64,000 bases of DNA from positions 22,683 to 86,682 of the IMG/VR virus record IMGVR_UViG_3300036770_002019, one strand, 5' to 3'. A model generated the notes under the pieces. That model was not told the origin of the DNA. It searched no databases and saw only the letters and a list, made by a program, of their open reading frames with translations. The DNA comes from a virus. A program made the position numbers and the translations under genes. Positions 31,001 to 39,084 of the stretch are shown here, one piece after another; position 1 is the stretch's first letter; each line of letters opens with the position of its first letter.

Positions 31001-32719
31001 TTATCTGCCGCAGTAGATGCTGCTAAAAAACCTTATCAGTATACACTTAATGATAGAACTTTTACTTACCCTATAGAAGCTTATTGGATGGCCTTCTCTG
31101 GGGATACAAAAGCGCTGCATGATTTCTTGAATGTCCCAATCATAAGACAGTTTACTGATTTGTTTTATACAAAGTATGGAGCCAAACCTATACTAATGGA
31201 GAATGCACTATTAGATGTTATCCCTAAAATGTATAAAGACAGCTTGAAAGAAGATAGGTTACGTCCAGCTACCTCAATGACAAGAGAAGAACTTGCAAAC
31301 CCACAAGATCTTCCTCCTGCTAGACAGTACGAGCTGCTATTAAACATGTTAAAGTTTAGAGAGGCTGGTAGATCTATGACTCAAATGTTTAAGGTTATTG
31401 CCCCAGATTCTATGGATGGTATGAACAGCATAGATTCTATTAAATCATACAGAAGTAGACAGAATCAGTTTAACCCTAACATTACAAGCCCAGAAAATCA
31501 AATCTTCATAAACCCAAATGCTCCTTTAGAGCCTGTAGTAGATCAATTTATAGGACAAGTAAGTGTATATGGAATGCAGAGAGGGTTTTCTAATCTCTTT
31601 TTGGATATTGCAGATATGGCTGCTAAGATATTCCCCATGACTGTATCCCCAGCTATGGATAATCTGGACATGAGAATAATGGATTTAACTGGGAATACAC
31701 AATTAAATCCTGAAGCGCATAGAGATATTAGAAGAGCAGCTATGCTAAGTGTATTTGCTCAAGAAGAATCCCCATTAAGAGAATTCTTCAGTGATACGCA
31801 CCTAAAACTAAACTATCTAAACAAGGATAGTAACTTGGTTACAAAGCTCAGGGACTTGAAAGTAAAGTATCCTAAACTTGCAGAAAACTTGTTTATTAGA
31901 AAGTTTGTGGAGAACAATGATAATGACCTCCCAGAAACTAAAGTGTTCTTGTTAGATTTCGATACATCTTATCAAATGACTAGGTTTGAAAAAGATGCAG
32001 TAACTTTAGCAGCATACAGATTACTTAAACGACCAGAAGAAGTTGTTGGGAAAGATGCTTCGATAGAAGATAGACAATCTATAATAAACTTAGCTGAAGA
32101 TCTGTTGATGAACACATTAATAGTTCATGGGTTTAAACAAACGACTGGTTCATACCAAGATCTTATACCTGTAACATTCTTTACAGATAATAGGTTTGCA
32201 CGTTACAACAATCCTGGGGAAAGACTTGGATCCCCAGTTAAATACTTTAGACAGCAGATGACTTCTATGTATACCATAGATACTTTTGATAACTTTGCAG
32301 TAGATTTTATACGCCAAAGCTTTCAAACGTCTCCTGGTGGATACACATTAGTCCAAGGTATACGAAAGAAAGCAACACCTAATGAAATCGTTTTAAGTGA
32401 TAAAGACAAGATTAGAATGTACAGAAATGGGTACCCAATTCCTTTTATTACAGTGACAAACTCTACAACTAACGAAACATTCTTGTACGCATCTGGTCAT
32501 ATTTTAACTTCAGGAACTGTAGAAGGAAAGTATGTAAAAGTTAATCCTTTAGGGGTAGACAGTAAATTAATAGAAGCAACAAACCCTGATAAGTCTGTAA
32601 TCAATGAACAAGGATTACCACTATCATCTATTGTTATGACTTCTACAACTACAGGAATTTCAACTAATGCAGGCTCAATAGCCTCTACAGAGAACCAACA
32701 ATCTATAATCTGCAAATAA
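25085..32719 (+). CDS. Virion RNA polymerase with inserted NADAR domain
   Basis: A 2544-residue protein. Residues 1426-1430 are DFDID within KLTGSDFDIDKMFLMF, the metal-binding loop of the YonO-like two-barrel RNA polymerases of crAss-like phages (the phi14:2 gp66 type), which is packaged and injected to transcribe early genes. Upstream, EGTDAQGLISIDFYRDLM (about 987-1004) is another recurring block of this polymerase. Residues about 1468-1620 form a NADAR domain: INIYAGD..NADLSNFAIRPF, VEYKSVEQYFQSKKFE, ESWNVYGEEAM, NPEARKRLLQTGNAEL and KSKWGKK. The polymerase sequence appears to resume near residue 1836 (SILNNIILDVVEAVQANLL). The N-terminus MATCPNRNLKAW is a typical opening of this cluster. 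The C-terminus ends IICK, like that of the preceding protein. Confidence 0.85.
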   Translation: MATCPNRNLKAWKDLEAVQGESIALAIWDRFDGRPPEFFYSTPLKEGTVITKGFDVQTRFTEEQNNAILDSIIYMLMEQKKQEGFKIEEQIGNKSTKGSIPNFFLQQAYENENGTAVSLEVAESIWGKEQAYETAVRENLPEETQNALYDEWVNAMEESDVYESEHPAREAFLDIYEFWNGGIITTGKTENEVKSDIALGNIDIVGWRELLSNRIKEFGYSISNVEQEVEFASDEDILERIYSKASMEEDPSKKLSGRMKELLATIPNRQLNFLGLASYLPADQIYKELATTFAGLQNFPEMLAQVETLALHKPQYEAVSEFMKGLNKKDAAAFSRIFAQSANEFLLIRVEAKTPAGDVVRIFNPNENRIERSIATTWKNGAVESNIAKPKAIYKVTEEGLEIDQNKAKAIAENWLLVRRGIAGVDSVSSTQGEISKPVQALTDMLWNMGIYLGDPEIKQETANNLQQVVNTGIFVVEKGRRQKLTGRAAYNYIANKEGKSLARLVSQFVVLSPDGTKVEKTLRTVSTTMYESQGSTVRHLASFAPLFFEMRGDSFVNGKGKQIYPINLRHHLGQVFETLGSSTEDKTKMMDMYREDKFFAPVEGKNEFDSILFRLLQSPEFTNEFRAFDLDALKDVTIPDGTVDYENFSNTDSLRTRLIAYINSGNRSTGLIAIPIQSDRKKFTFFPFVRTKNLAGTRKGTFGITGMTKNDIILGLIVQDMMRIAHGRGILSNQVTEDGLPNPPKDLPETYKKNLSSPKSMQFDGTLVGSEGNIPIVTDARLESKTGEYFISDYIEEFLTDPEELRDIEPEVFNEIQTKINVMVERANEYFLNQAKILDTKIKEQGITLPTEAREFGDRMSLLENYVFDEFLGRNEISKILRGSRAHVKDIQTFYKRVGHATTPGMEVALASDLAINGLQEVDGISNYGMPDTFIEATFNDIKLNLDEEMRTRAIERAEAIRDGLIEAGYDADFAQSMAEEYMPNEVEGTDAQGLISIDFYRDLMQGKGEWTINEEKAYDAYKQAPEGSKQFVYQTGFTPQGFKPGDAVPFYPQKPYYEYNELVGGVVTTDSHKNSYHLLLEGETKSNPVKDNLRRRMEAVGEYAGLQRIGVANFVTAKKIKINKVNTLTDKVGGLSNVGTNTVNSRGLRFPQEIPKKKASTTMFNRQVRKNTISNIDPNHTYTLNAGLDTEIKISGQEMLDMYHAAIERKIELEFKQVEKELGVDKIQKALAKQDVEEYNAALTSFLRKLRDKIKDNNIERDLPTNYDAGLRIELDEAGRPQYQIPLDFPIYFEKYERVLLGMAVNAAFKQKVPGMEAVQVAEIGGYAESGELNFYEIQKDKSGTPRVVHMEVMIREDIARKFGLEPGQDLDSLPEELRRIIGYRIPNQGKSSTVIMKIKRILPANYAKAVIVPAQLTKLTGSDFDIDKMFLMFPEVRQTDAGPVKVRPPYEGILGKAVQPVAESINIYAGDNQNADLSNFAIRPFVVQGVEYKSVEQYFQSKKFEIAEVLEFDTQEAADKVFAIADKIMETSSGAQLKRLGNTRIPGVTFNEESWNVYGEEAMYVGIYESFNQNPEARKRLLQTGNAELTHKQDKSKWGKKFPEILTRVREELKKEYPQDVPIKPTQPSQQDLSTPTAIKPGVEKLFDSNPELANQVYEALGFDNFTNQEKETLIAQLRNPLFDLVRGTELYNKYKGETIPYGYSENSWKLLISGITESKLDLNKILLGYKQRLLEEENTPIRETGIDEKTGLPKGFNPSTGAFEGGFGEISEKENAIKTSKNKINVLNKFIQQKQQALQLYSQYLDTGKQDIEGFKDFAKSPLQQDISIDKITDISILNNIILDVVEAVQANLLHVNESMAPLDESTLPRLVADIEAKFPELQAPLEFASVDIETEMGIRNTIGRAMRGLWANFIAGHAVAAFGDIVVNANYELNLDGKAYPKLIGVAGQEVAEFDRGVPINMIGSRYLSAAVDAAKKPYQYTLNDRTFTYPIEAYWMAFSGDTKALHDFLNVPIIRQFTDLFYTKYGAKPILMENALLDVIPKMYKDSLKEDRLRPATSMTREELANPQDLPPARQYELLLNMLKFREAGRSMTQMFKVIAPDSMDGMNSIDSIKSYRSRQNQFNPNITSPENQIFINPNAPLEPVVDQFIGQVSVYGMQRGFSNLFLDIADMAAKIFPMTVSPAMDNLDMRIMDLTGNTQLNPEAHRDIRRAAMLSVFAQEESPLREFFSDTHLKLNYLNKDSNLVTKLRDLKVKYPKLAENLFIRKFVENNDNDLPETKVFLLDFDTSYQMTRFEKDAVTLAAYRLLKRPEEVVGKDASIEDRQSIINLAEDLLMNTLIVHGFKQTTGSYQDLIPVTFFTDNRFARYNNPGERLGSPVKYFRQQMTSMYTIDTFDNFAVDFIRQSFQTSPGGYTLVQGIRKKATPNEIVLSDKDKIRMYRNGYPIPFITVTNSTTNETFLYASGHILTSGTVEGKYVKVNPLGVDSKLIEATNPDKSVINEQGLPLSSIVMTSTTTGISTNAGSIASTENQQSIICK
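29485..29943 (+). other. NADAR domain within the RNA polymerase gene
   Basis: Codons about 1468-1620 of the polymerase gene. The order of blocks follows the NADAR/YbiA family from start to end: a first strand with Y.GD, then LSNF, then Y.(S)VE(Q)Y(F)Q(S)KKF, then A..LG..R.IPG, then W....EAM..G...SF.QNPE.R..LL.TG.AEL, then D.S.WG.K, then VREELKKEY. Known members cleave N-glycosidic bonds: YbiA acts on early riboflavin intermediates, and others remove ADP-ribose from guanine as the antitoxin of DarT1 systems. The length of about 153 residues equals that of stand-alone members, so nothing seems truncated. Confidence 0.85.
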
Positions 32720-35700
32720 TGAGCTGCGAATATAAAATAAACGGGAAAACAGACCCAACCCATACAGAGTTATTCAACTATGTTGCGAATAACAGAGAGA
32801 GATCTGCAGACGAAGTATACAGAATACTGAGAGAAGCAGGCATAGCAATTAAAAAAAATGATGCTGGAGGGAATCCTCGTATGTACTTAGTTATGGGTAC
32901 AGATAGCTCTGTTAGCTACAAACGAGCTCAAGACATAAATTTAGGAGCTAGATTATTTTTTGGAGTGCCTCAAAACGAAAGACTTTTAGAGTACACTAAT
33001 CTAGGTACTAGAAGTAACAAATTTACTGGGGTAAATACTCTGTTTGGGTTGAGGATTAATGAGTCCGTTTTAAAAAATATGGAGTCACCTCAACAGCAGT
33101 ATGAAAATATTGCAGAGATACTTGAAGAGGAGGCTAGAAGAGTTATCTTAGACACTCCATCCCCATTTAGGGATGATTATTTATTATCGGAGGCTGCTCT
33201 TCAAGCTAATAATTCTGAAAGATCTAAGTTTTCTAAGATGGCTCAAAATAGTGTAGATAACACTGTTAAGCAAATTACAAAACTAAAACAGGCATTTAAG
33301 AATGCTGGTATTGATGTAGAGGTAAGATTAGATGGGGATATCGAAGAAAAGGGGGTTTTACTTCCAGTAAGTGAAGACAACCCAAATCCAGTAATACTTC
33401 TTAACCCAAACGAAATTACAGAAGATACTGTATACCATGAGTTTGCTCACTTGTTCATAGATTTATTGGGGTATAATCACCCACTTGTACAACAAGCTAT
33501 GGAAGAGCTTAGAGGTAGTGAACTTTACCAAGAAGTATTAGAGTACTACCCCGAGCTGGAAGGAGATACTGAAAGATTAGATAAAGAAGTACTTGCAACA
33601 GCAATAGGATTAGAAGGGGCACGAATGGAGAAGAAGGCCCCTAACAAATTACAATCCATTATAAATAGAATATTCAGAGCTATAGGAAAGTTACTTGGGG
33701 TATCTCAAAACGCAGTTTCTCAGTTAGCTGTAAATATGATTGTGAATGAAATAGATGTTACTCAATTTAGAGGGGCACTATCTTCATATGCTCAAATGAG
33801 TAAAGCTGAACGCAATGTAAAAAACATTGTAGAAACTCTTAGGGAGAAAACAGAAACAGCTATTCTACAATTAGAGTCTCTCCCATTTAAAAACGAAGCC
33901 GCTATTAACGAACTCAAACTCCAGCAATCTAAACTAGAGACGGTTACAGAAGTAGAGGGTTTGATTGACTTTGTTAACTACACAACTAGATTAGCTGCTA
34001 GAGCTGAAACAACTTTTGAAAACATCTTAACTGAGTATTCTCCTAATCCTGCACTAATTACTGGGGAAAAAAGATTACAAATGCTGCAACAATTGCATCA
34101 AGTACATCAATGGTTGCAGGCATTTCACAATAACACTAGCAAAAATGGGTCTACACTTACAGCTATCAAGTTAGAGCTACGTAAAAAAACAGATGCTGTA
34201 GAAGCTTCTGGTGGGAATATAGCAGAGCTAACAGCTTTTAAAACCAGACTGGCAGATGCTATTGATGTATTAGATGAGTTAGACGAAAAGTATGCTAAAG
34301 TGGGTATCCCAATTCTAGCAGATCTTCTATTAGAATATAACAAACCGCAGATCGACGATAAAATTAATGCAGCAATAGAAAAAGTCCGCACTACTGGTAG
34401 AGAATTTGGGTTGGAGAGAAAGACCCCTGAATTTAGAGAACTGCAAAGACAGCTTAAAGCAGGAGAAATAACTAAACAAGAGTTTGATGCTGCAAAGATT
34501 GAATTGAATATAAAACATCTACAAGCCCGTAAAATTGGGAGAGAAGCTATTATTCAAGAGCTTACTGAGAGTCAAAAGAATAAAAGCTGGTTATCATATA
34601 TGATGGATCCAGTTATATACTCATCTCAACCAGCTATACAGTTATTTGCAGGACACGTTAAAGCAGCACTATACAGAGCTGCAGATAAGTTTAGAGAAAC
34701 TAAATATGAACTCAGAGACATCTACAGAGAGTATGCAGAGTCAAGACCTGGGACGGAATTTGACGATGCAGCTTTCAACGAACCTGTTCTTGAAACTTAC
34801 ACATATGAAGTTATAGATTGGGAGGAAACTAAGAAGACTGGGGAACATGTAACTAAGAGAATGAATCTTTTAAGTTTTGTTCAACCTTATGATGTTGGGA
34901 AGTATTACCAGGCAGAAACAGATGCAATTACATCTTTAGCTAAAAAATATAATCGACCTACAGACCCAGACGAATTAAAAGCTTGGACTAAATCTAAAAA
35001 AGCAACTCAATATTATGCTGAGCTTTCGCAATGGTATGCAGAAAACTCTGTAATGGCAGAAGATGCTCAAGAGAGATATGATACTTTAATAAGTAAAAGA
35101 AAAGCTCTCCAAGTAGAATTAGAACAAGCTTTACAGGTAGGGAATTCTAATAAAGTTGGGTTGTTAGAAGCAGAGATAGCTTCTTTATCTACTCAAATTG
35201 GGGCAGCATATGACTTTAGAGCTAAACAATTTAAAGGTTCATTCGCTCGACCAAATGATAAGTACAGATCTGAAAAGTACGAAAAGCTTGTAAAAGATAA
35301 ATCGTCTGTAGAATATAGATACTATCAAGCGTTATTAAATGAGTACAAGAAATCTCAAAAGAAATTAGGACGTACAAACCAAGTTAGAAATAGTTGGAAT
35401 GACTTTTCTTACATACTCCCAACAGTTAGAAAATCTACCCTTAATAAAACAATAGAGGGGGCAAGTTCTATAGATGTATCTCAAGTTGTATCTGCAGGTA
35501 AAGATATGATTAAAGATACGTATGAAATCCTGGAAACAGATACTGACTACGGGGTACTTGTAGGATTAAATGGGGAAAGATTACAAACTGTACCTGTATT
35601 CTTTACAAACCCTGTAGATGAAAAAGATGTAAGTAGGGATGCTCTTGGGAGCATACTTAAGTTTACACATATGTCCAACATGTTTGAAGAAAAATCTAAG

Positions 35701-37284
35701 ATACTTGGGTCTGTAGAAATGATGAGAAGTGTTATTGAACAGCGAGGAACTTTAGAGCAAGATGAATCAGGTAACCCAGCGTTTAATAAAGTTACAGCCA
35801 GACTTAAAAATATGGCCAAGCGTGCTGTAACACAAGACCCTAAAAAAGACCCAGATAATCAATTTAGACATTTAAGTGAATTCATAGACTCTGTATTCTA
35901 TGGGGAAAAAGATCTTAAAAATCAATTAAATGCATCAATAAGATTATTTGGGAAAGAGATAGACATATCTGGGAATAAACTTTCTCAAACAGCAACAACT
36001 CTAACTGCAGCTACGTCATTGATTGGGAACAAGCTGCAAGCAGTTAACCAGATAATAATGGATAATGAACGTTTGATTGAAGAAGGGATTGCAGGAGAGT
36101 ACTTTGGGAAATTAGATTTAGCTTGGGCAAAAGGAGAGTACTATAAAAATCTACTGACTTTAAAGACAGTAAAAGATGCAGGTAGTTTTGCTAAGGATAA
36201 TAAAATGCTTCAAGCTGCAGAGCTATTAGATGCATTATCTGATTTAATAGACAGCAATGGGGATAGAGTTACAGGAGCTCGTCTTAAAAAGTATCTGTCC
36301 TTTGATACAGGATTCTTTATGCAGAACATGGCAGAACATGAAACTGCTTTAACACGAATGCTTGCTGTAGCTAGAGGATACAAAGGAAAGCTAAAAGATG
36401 CTGCAGGTAATGTAATATTGAACGAAAAGAACGAACCTGCAGATTTATACGACCTGCTTGTAAAAGATAAAAAAGGAATGTTAACTCTGGACCCAAGAGT
36501 AGCTAATATTACTTTGTACGATGTAAGGAGTACATTAGCAGGATTACAAAAGAAATCCAATCAGCTTAAAGGATCAGTAGATAGGTCTATGGCTGAAAGA
36601 AGAGCTGCAGGAAAGATGGTTACTTTGTTTAGAAGATTCTTAGCCCCAGGTTTTAGAAGACATTGGGGTCATGGAGGGTTAGCTAACGTAGCTTTCTTAC
36701 ATGTAGATACAGAAACAGGAATGCTGTCTGAAGGAGCGTATTGGACTACATTCAAATACATTCGAGATCAAGTACAAAGTATAGCTACAAAACAACCAGC
36801 TAATGTTTGGAATTTATTAACTGCAGATGAAAAAGCTAACGTACGTAGAACTGCTGCACAATCTACATTCTTTTTAAGTTCTATGATTTTAAGTGGATTG
36901 TTAATGGGGGCAGCAGCAGATGAGGACGATGAGGAAAAAGCTGCTCAATACATTTTCTGGGCGTACCAAGCTAGAAGACTGCAGACTGAACTTGGGGCAT
37001 TCTTATCCCCAAAAGAAGTGTACAACATTACTAAATCCCCATCAGCTGCTTCTAGGCCTATAATGAATATATATGATCTAATGACACATATTGTTTTCAA
37101 AGAGATACCGTATGCTTTAGGTGCAGATGGATTAGAAAAAGATATTTTCTACCAACGCAAAAGCGGGGAATTTGAAAAAGGGGATAGAAAAGTAATTAAG
37201 AAGATCAGATCTGTTATCCCAGTATGGAGCGGGTTAAACAAAAACGCTGAAGAGGCTATTAAGTGGTTTGATCTTAATGGGTAA
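32719..37284 (+). CDS. Giant cargo protein with zincin metallopeptidase motif
   Basis: A 1521-residue protein. Residues 240-244 are HEFAH in DTVYHEFAHLFIDLLG and a downstream DKEVLATAIG supplies a candidate third ligand at E290, the HExxH...E layout of gluzincin-type peptidases. The N-terminus (SCEYKINGKTDPTHTELFNY) is a short module seen at the start of proteins in this cluster. The central part is coiled coil; near the C-terminus a hydrophobic stretch (FFLSSMILSGLLMGAAA, about 1389-1405) is followed by an acidic run. The gene starts in a TAATG overlap with the polymerase gene and is the last of the left arm, ending just before a bidirectional terminator. It may process virion proteins or host proteins after injection. 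Confidence 0.75.
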   Translation: MSCEYKINGKTDPTHTELFNYVANNRERSADEVYRILREAGIAIKKNDAGGNPRMYLVMGTDSSVSYKRAQDINLGARLFFGVPQNERLLEYTNLGTRSNKFTGVNTLFGLRINESVLKNMESPQQQYENIAEILEEEARRVILDTPSPFRDDYLLSEAALQANNSERSKFSKMAQNSVDNTVKQITKLKQAFKNAGIDVEVRLDGDIEEKGVLLPVSEDNPNPVILLNPNEITEDTVYHEFAHLFIDLLGYNHPLVQQAMEELRGSELYQEVLEYYPELEGDTERLDKEVLATAIGLEGARMEKKAPNKLQSIINRIFRAIGKLLGVSQNAVSQLAVNMIVNEIDVTQFRGALSSYAQMSKAERNVKNIVETLREKTETAILQLESLPFKNEAAINELKLQQSKLETVTEVEGLIDFVNYTTRLAARAETTFENILTEYSPNPALITGEKRLQMLQQLHQVHQWLQAFHNNTSKNGSTLTAIKLELRKKTDAVEASGGNIAELTAFKTRLADAIDVLDELDEKYAKVGIPILADLLLEYNKPQIDDKINAAIEKVRTTGREFGLERKTPEFRELQRQLKAGEITKQEFDAAKIELNIKHLQARKIGREAIIQELTESQKNKSWLSYMMDPVIYSSQPAIQLFAGHVKAALYRAADKFRETKYELRDIYREYAESRPGTEFDDAAFNEPVLETYTYEVIDWEETKKTGEHVTKRMNLLSFVQPYDVGKYYQAETDAITSLAKKYNRPTDPDELKAWTKSKKATQYYAELSQWYAENSVMAEDAQERYDTLISKRKALQVELEQALQVGNSNKVGLLEAEIASLSTQIGAAYDFRAKQFKGSFARPNDKYRSEKYEKLVKDKSSVEYRYYQALLNEYKKSQKKLGRTNQVRNSWNDFSYILPTVRKSTLNKTIEGASSIDVSQVVSAGKDMIKDTYEILETDTDYGVLVGLNGERLQTVPVFFTNPVDEKDVSRDALGSILKFTHMSNMFEEKSKILGSVEMMRSVIEQRGTLEQDESGNPAFNKVTARLKNMAKRAVTQDPKKDPDNQFRHLSEFIDSVFYGEKDLKNQLNASIRLFGKEIDISGNKLSQTATTLTAATSLIGNKLQAVNQIIMDNERLIEEGIAGEYFGKLDLAWAKGEYYKNLLTLKTVKDAGSFAKDNKMLQAAELLDALSDLIDSNGDRVTGARLKKYLSFDTGFFMQNMAEHETALTRMLAVARGYKGKLKDAAGNVILNEKNEPADLYDLLVKDKKGMLTLDPRVANITLYDVRSTLAGLQKKSNQLKGSVDRSMAERRAAGKMVTLFRRFLAPGFRRHWGHGGLANVAFLHVDTETGMLSEGAYWTTFKYIRDQVQSIATKQPANVWNLLTADEKANVRRTAAQSTFFLSSMILSGLLMGAAADEDDEEKAAQYIFWAYQARRLQTELGAFLSPKEVYNITKSPSAASRPIMNIYDLMTHIVFKEIPYALGADGLEKDIFYQRKSGEFEKGDRKVIKKIRSVIPVWSGLNKNAEEAIKWFDLNG

Positions 37285-37290
37285 TTAAAA

Positions 37291-37316
37291 AAAAGAGAGG
37301 GGCTAACCTCTCTTTT
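37291..37316. terminator. Bidirectional terminator between convergent arms
   Basis: A perfect 10-bp stem, AAAAGAGAGG with CCTCTCTTTT, encloses the 6-base loop GGCTAA. A-runs lie on the left and T-runs on the right, so it can act as an intrinsic terminator for both strands. It separates the end of the zincin-motif gene (37284) from the end of the minus-strand NMAD1-like gene, whose TAG stop lies in the loop (37303-37305). Confidence 0.9.
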
Positions 37317-37638
37317 CTTTTTTAATTGCTACTACTAGCAGGGTTAGATACCCAAGAAGATCCATAACTGAGTCTTCAGTATTATCATCTACCCCCACAT
37401 TTCTAATGCGTGATAGTTTATCATCTATTCTAACTGCAATCGAATCCGATGCTTTTAGTTTAGAGAATATCCTAATCGGGGATAGAGCTGAATCTCCATA
37501 AGCTGTATTCTTAGTTTTAAGAAGTTCTTTAACTTCATCTAAAACTTTGATTGCTTCTATTATAGTTGGGTGTTCTATCTTCTGTACATTTGGTCTAAAT
37601 TCTGAAGGCTCTGAAGAGCTCCAAACTGTGTCAGTCAT
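37303..37638 (-). CDS. Nucleotide modification associated domain 1 (DUF1599-like) protein
   Basis: A 111-residue protein containing LLKTKNTAYGDSALSPIRIF then SKLKASDSIAVRIDDKLSRI and EDSVMDLLGYLTLLVVA. This is the pattern of the DUF1599/NMAD1 family, a MazG-related all-alpha fold that Iyer and colleagues linked to phage DNA base modification systems. It probably binds or hydrolyses a nucleotide. It overlaps the uracil-DNA glycosylase gene by 8 bases and is the last gene of the right arm. The stop codon is TAG, which argues against TAG reassignment in this phage. Confidence 0.8.
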   Translation of the reverse strand: MTDTVWSSSEPSEFRPNVQKIEHPTIIEAIKVLDEVKELLKTKNTAYGDSALSPIRIFSKLKASDSIAVRIDDKLSRIRNVGVDDNTEDSVMDLLGYLTLLVVAIKKEKRG

Positions 37639-38335
37639 TGTATAATTGTATTTGTTCGCTATCTGTTAATTGTGTAGGTAAAGTAAACCAATTTATTTTA
37701 GACTCAAGCATTTCATCAATTTTAACGAAGTGCCCATTCCCAAAAAACCCAGCTCTCCCAAAATTATACATTTCTGCAGCTGGGTGAGCTGATATCAGTA
37801 CCTTATCTTCAGGGATGTACTTTTTATACTTCTCAGCATGTTTACCCCAAAGGACAAAAATAGTGTTAGGTTTATGTTTTACAATATGCTTGATTACATT
37901 AGTTGTAAAAAATGTCCATAAATGAGAATGACTCCCAGGAGTATCTTTTACAACACTTAAAGCTGTATTAAAAAGAAGTACCCCTTGTTTACCCCAATGT
38001 GTCAAAGAGTAATCAAATTCATCTGGGGTGTAGTTATATTGAGCGTTTAACTCTCTTGTGATAACTTTAAGACTAGGGGGTATTGGGGTAGATTTAACCC
38101 CAAATGATACCCCAATAGCTTGTCCATTATGATAAGGATCTTGCCCAAGTATAACTACTTTAACTTCTGACAGTTGGCATAATTCAAAAGCTTTGAATGT
38201 ATCTGCCCCATCAGGGTATACCTTAGAAGTTAATTTATCTTTTTTTATTGTATCTTGAAGAGTTTGAAACTCTTTTGAAGAAAATAGGGGGGACATTACA
38301 TCCCCCCAATCTCCTAACTTATCTTTCCAAGTCAT
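37631..38335 (-). CDS. ung: Uracil-DNA glycosylase, family 1
   Basis: A 234-residue enzyme of normal family length that excises uracil from DNA. Visible motifs are the water-activating GQDPYHN (residues 64-70, catalytic Asp66), the uracil-binding LLFNTALSV (Asn123) and SAHPAAE at about 182-188, where His184 corresponds to the catalytic His of the usual HPSP loop; the Ser-Pro after it is replaced by Ala-Ala. UNG is a hallmark of crAss-like phages next to the replication block. Its start codon overlaps the stop of the upstream hypothetical gene (ATGA). Confidence 0.95.
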   Translation of the reverse strand: MTWKDKLGDWGDVMSPLFSSKEFQTLQDTIKKDKLTSKVYPDGADTFKAFELCQLSEVKVVILGQDPYHNGQAIGVSFGVKSTPIPPSLKVITRELNAQYNYTPDEFDYSLTHWGKQGVLLFNTALSVVKDTPGSHSHLWTFFTTNVIKHIVKHKPNTIFVLWGKHAEKYKKYIPEDKVLISAHPAAEMYNFGRAGFFGNGHFVKIDEMLESKINWFTLPTQLTDSEQIQLYND

Positions 38336-39084
38336 GGTAAATAATATTCAGGGTTAAATACTTCATCTTCTATAGTAATTCTACTATGTAGTTCACTGTT
38401 ATGATCAAGTTCGATATCTAGTTTAGCTTCAAGTTCCTTTCTTAATGATTCGGTTTGAAACAATACCTTCCCAGTATACCCATCTATATCAAATCCATGA
38501 AATTCAAGTATCTTCAACTTCCATATATCATCAATCTGCGAATACCTCCCTTTAATAAAATGCTCATACGATTTGATAGCTGAATCTGGGATATTGAATA
38601 CAAACAGTACATGATAGGGGTCAGGGTCAATTTTATGCCTAAAAGATATGAAAGAGCACAGCGCTTCTTCGAACTTTAGAAACAACTGCTCCCCTGAAAA
38701 TCTGTACAGTAAGGCAATAGTCCTCCCAGCATCCTCTATAGCACTCCCAATAAAACAGTTTATAAATAAACTATCCCACATGAATAAATTTCTATTCCCA
38801 CCCAAGAAAGGGAATATAAATATACTAGAGTTGGTGGTTTTAGCTGTTAATAAATCATACCCAACCAACTTACCATTTACAATAGCTGGGTAAATATGAT
38901 TAAACTTAAATGGGTACTTTAATTTTGGGGTTAAAACATCACCAACTTGTAACACCAAATCATCATTATGTAACTTAATAATATTTCCTTCTGTATCTGT
39001 GTCCCTGTTTAAATTCAGTACCCCACCAGAAAGTCTTACAATTCTGGCGTTTTTTACAGTAAAAGAAAATTTAGAAGTTACCAT
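38332..39084 (-). CDS. Hypothetical protein between UNG and exonuclease
   Basis: A 250-residue protein with a beta-rich first half (FSFTVKNARIVRLSGGVLNL, then GDVLTPKLKYPFKFN, then FIFPFLGGNRNLF) and a mixed second half containing DPYHVLFVFNIPDSAIKSYE. No known domain or catalytic motif is recognised. It overlaps ung by 4 bases and the exonuclease gene by 7, so it is translated with DNA repair and replication genes and may take part in them. Its function is unknown. Confidence 0.75.
   Translation of the reverse strand: MVTSKFSFTVKNARIVRLSGGVLNLNRDTDTEGNIIKLHNDDLVLQVGDVLTPKLKYPFKFNHIYPAIVNGKLVGYDLLTAKTTNSSIFIFPFLGGNRNLFMWDSLFINCFIGSAIEDAGRTIALLYRFSGEQLFLKFEEALCSFISFRHKIDPDPYHVLFVFNIPDSAIKSYEHFIKGRYSQIDDIWKLKILEFHGFDIDGYTGKVLFQTESLRKELEAKLDIELDHNSELHSRITIEDEVFNPEYYLP

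Noticed and set aside
30800-31140. Possible second NADAR-like copy in the polymerase gene (YPIEAYWMAF region)
   Set aside because: Only one short phrase resembles NADAR; the LSNF, LLxTG and WG blocks are missing, and the segment fits polymerase sequence resuming after the insertion.
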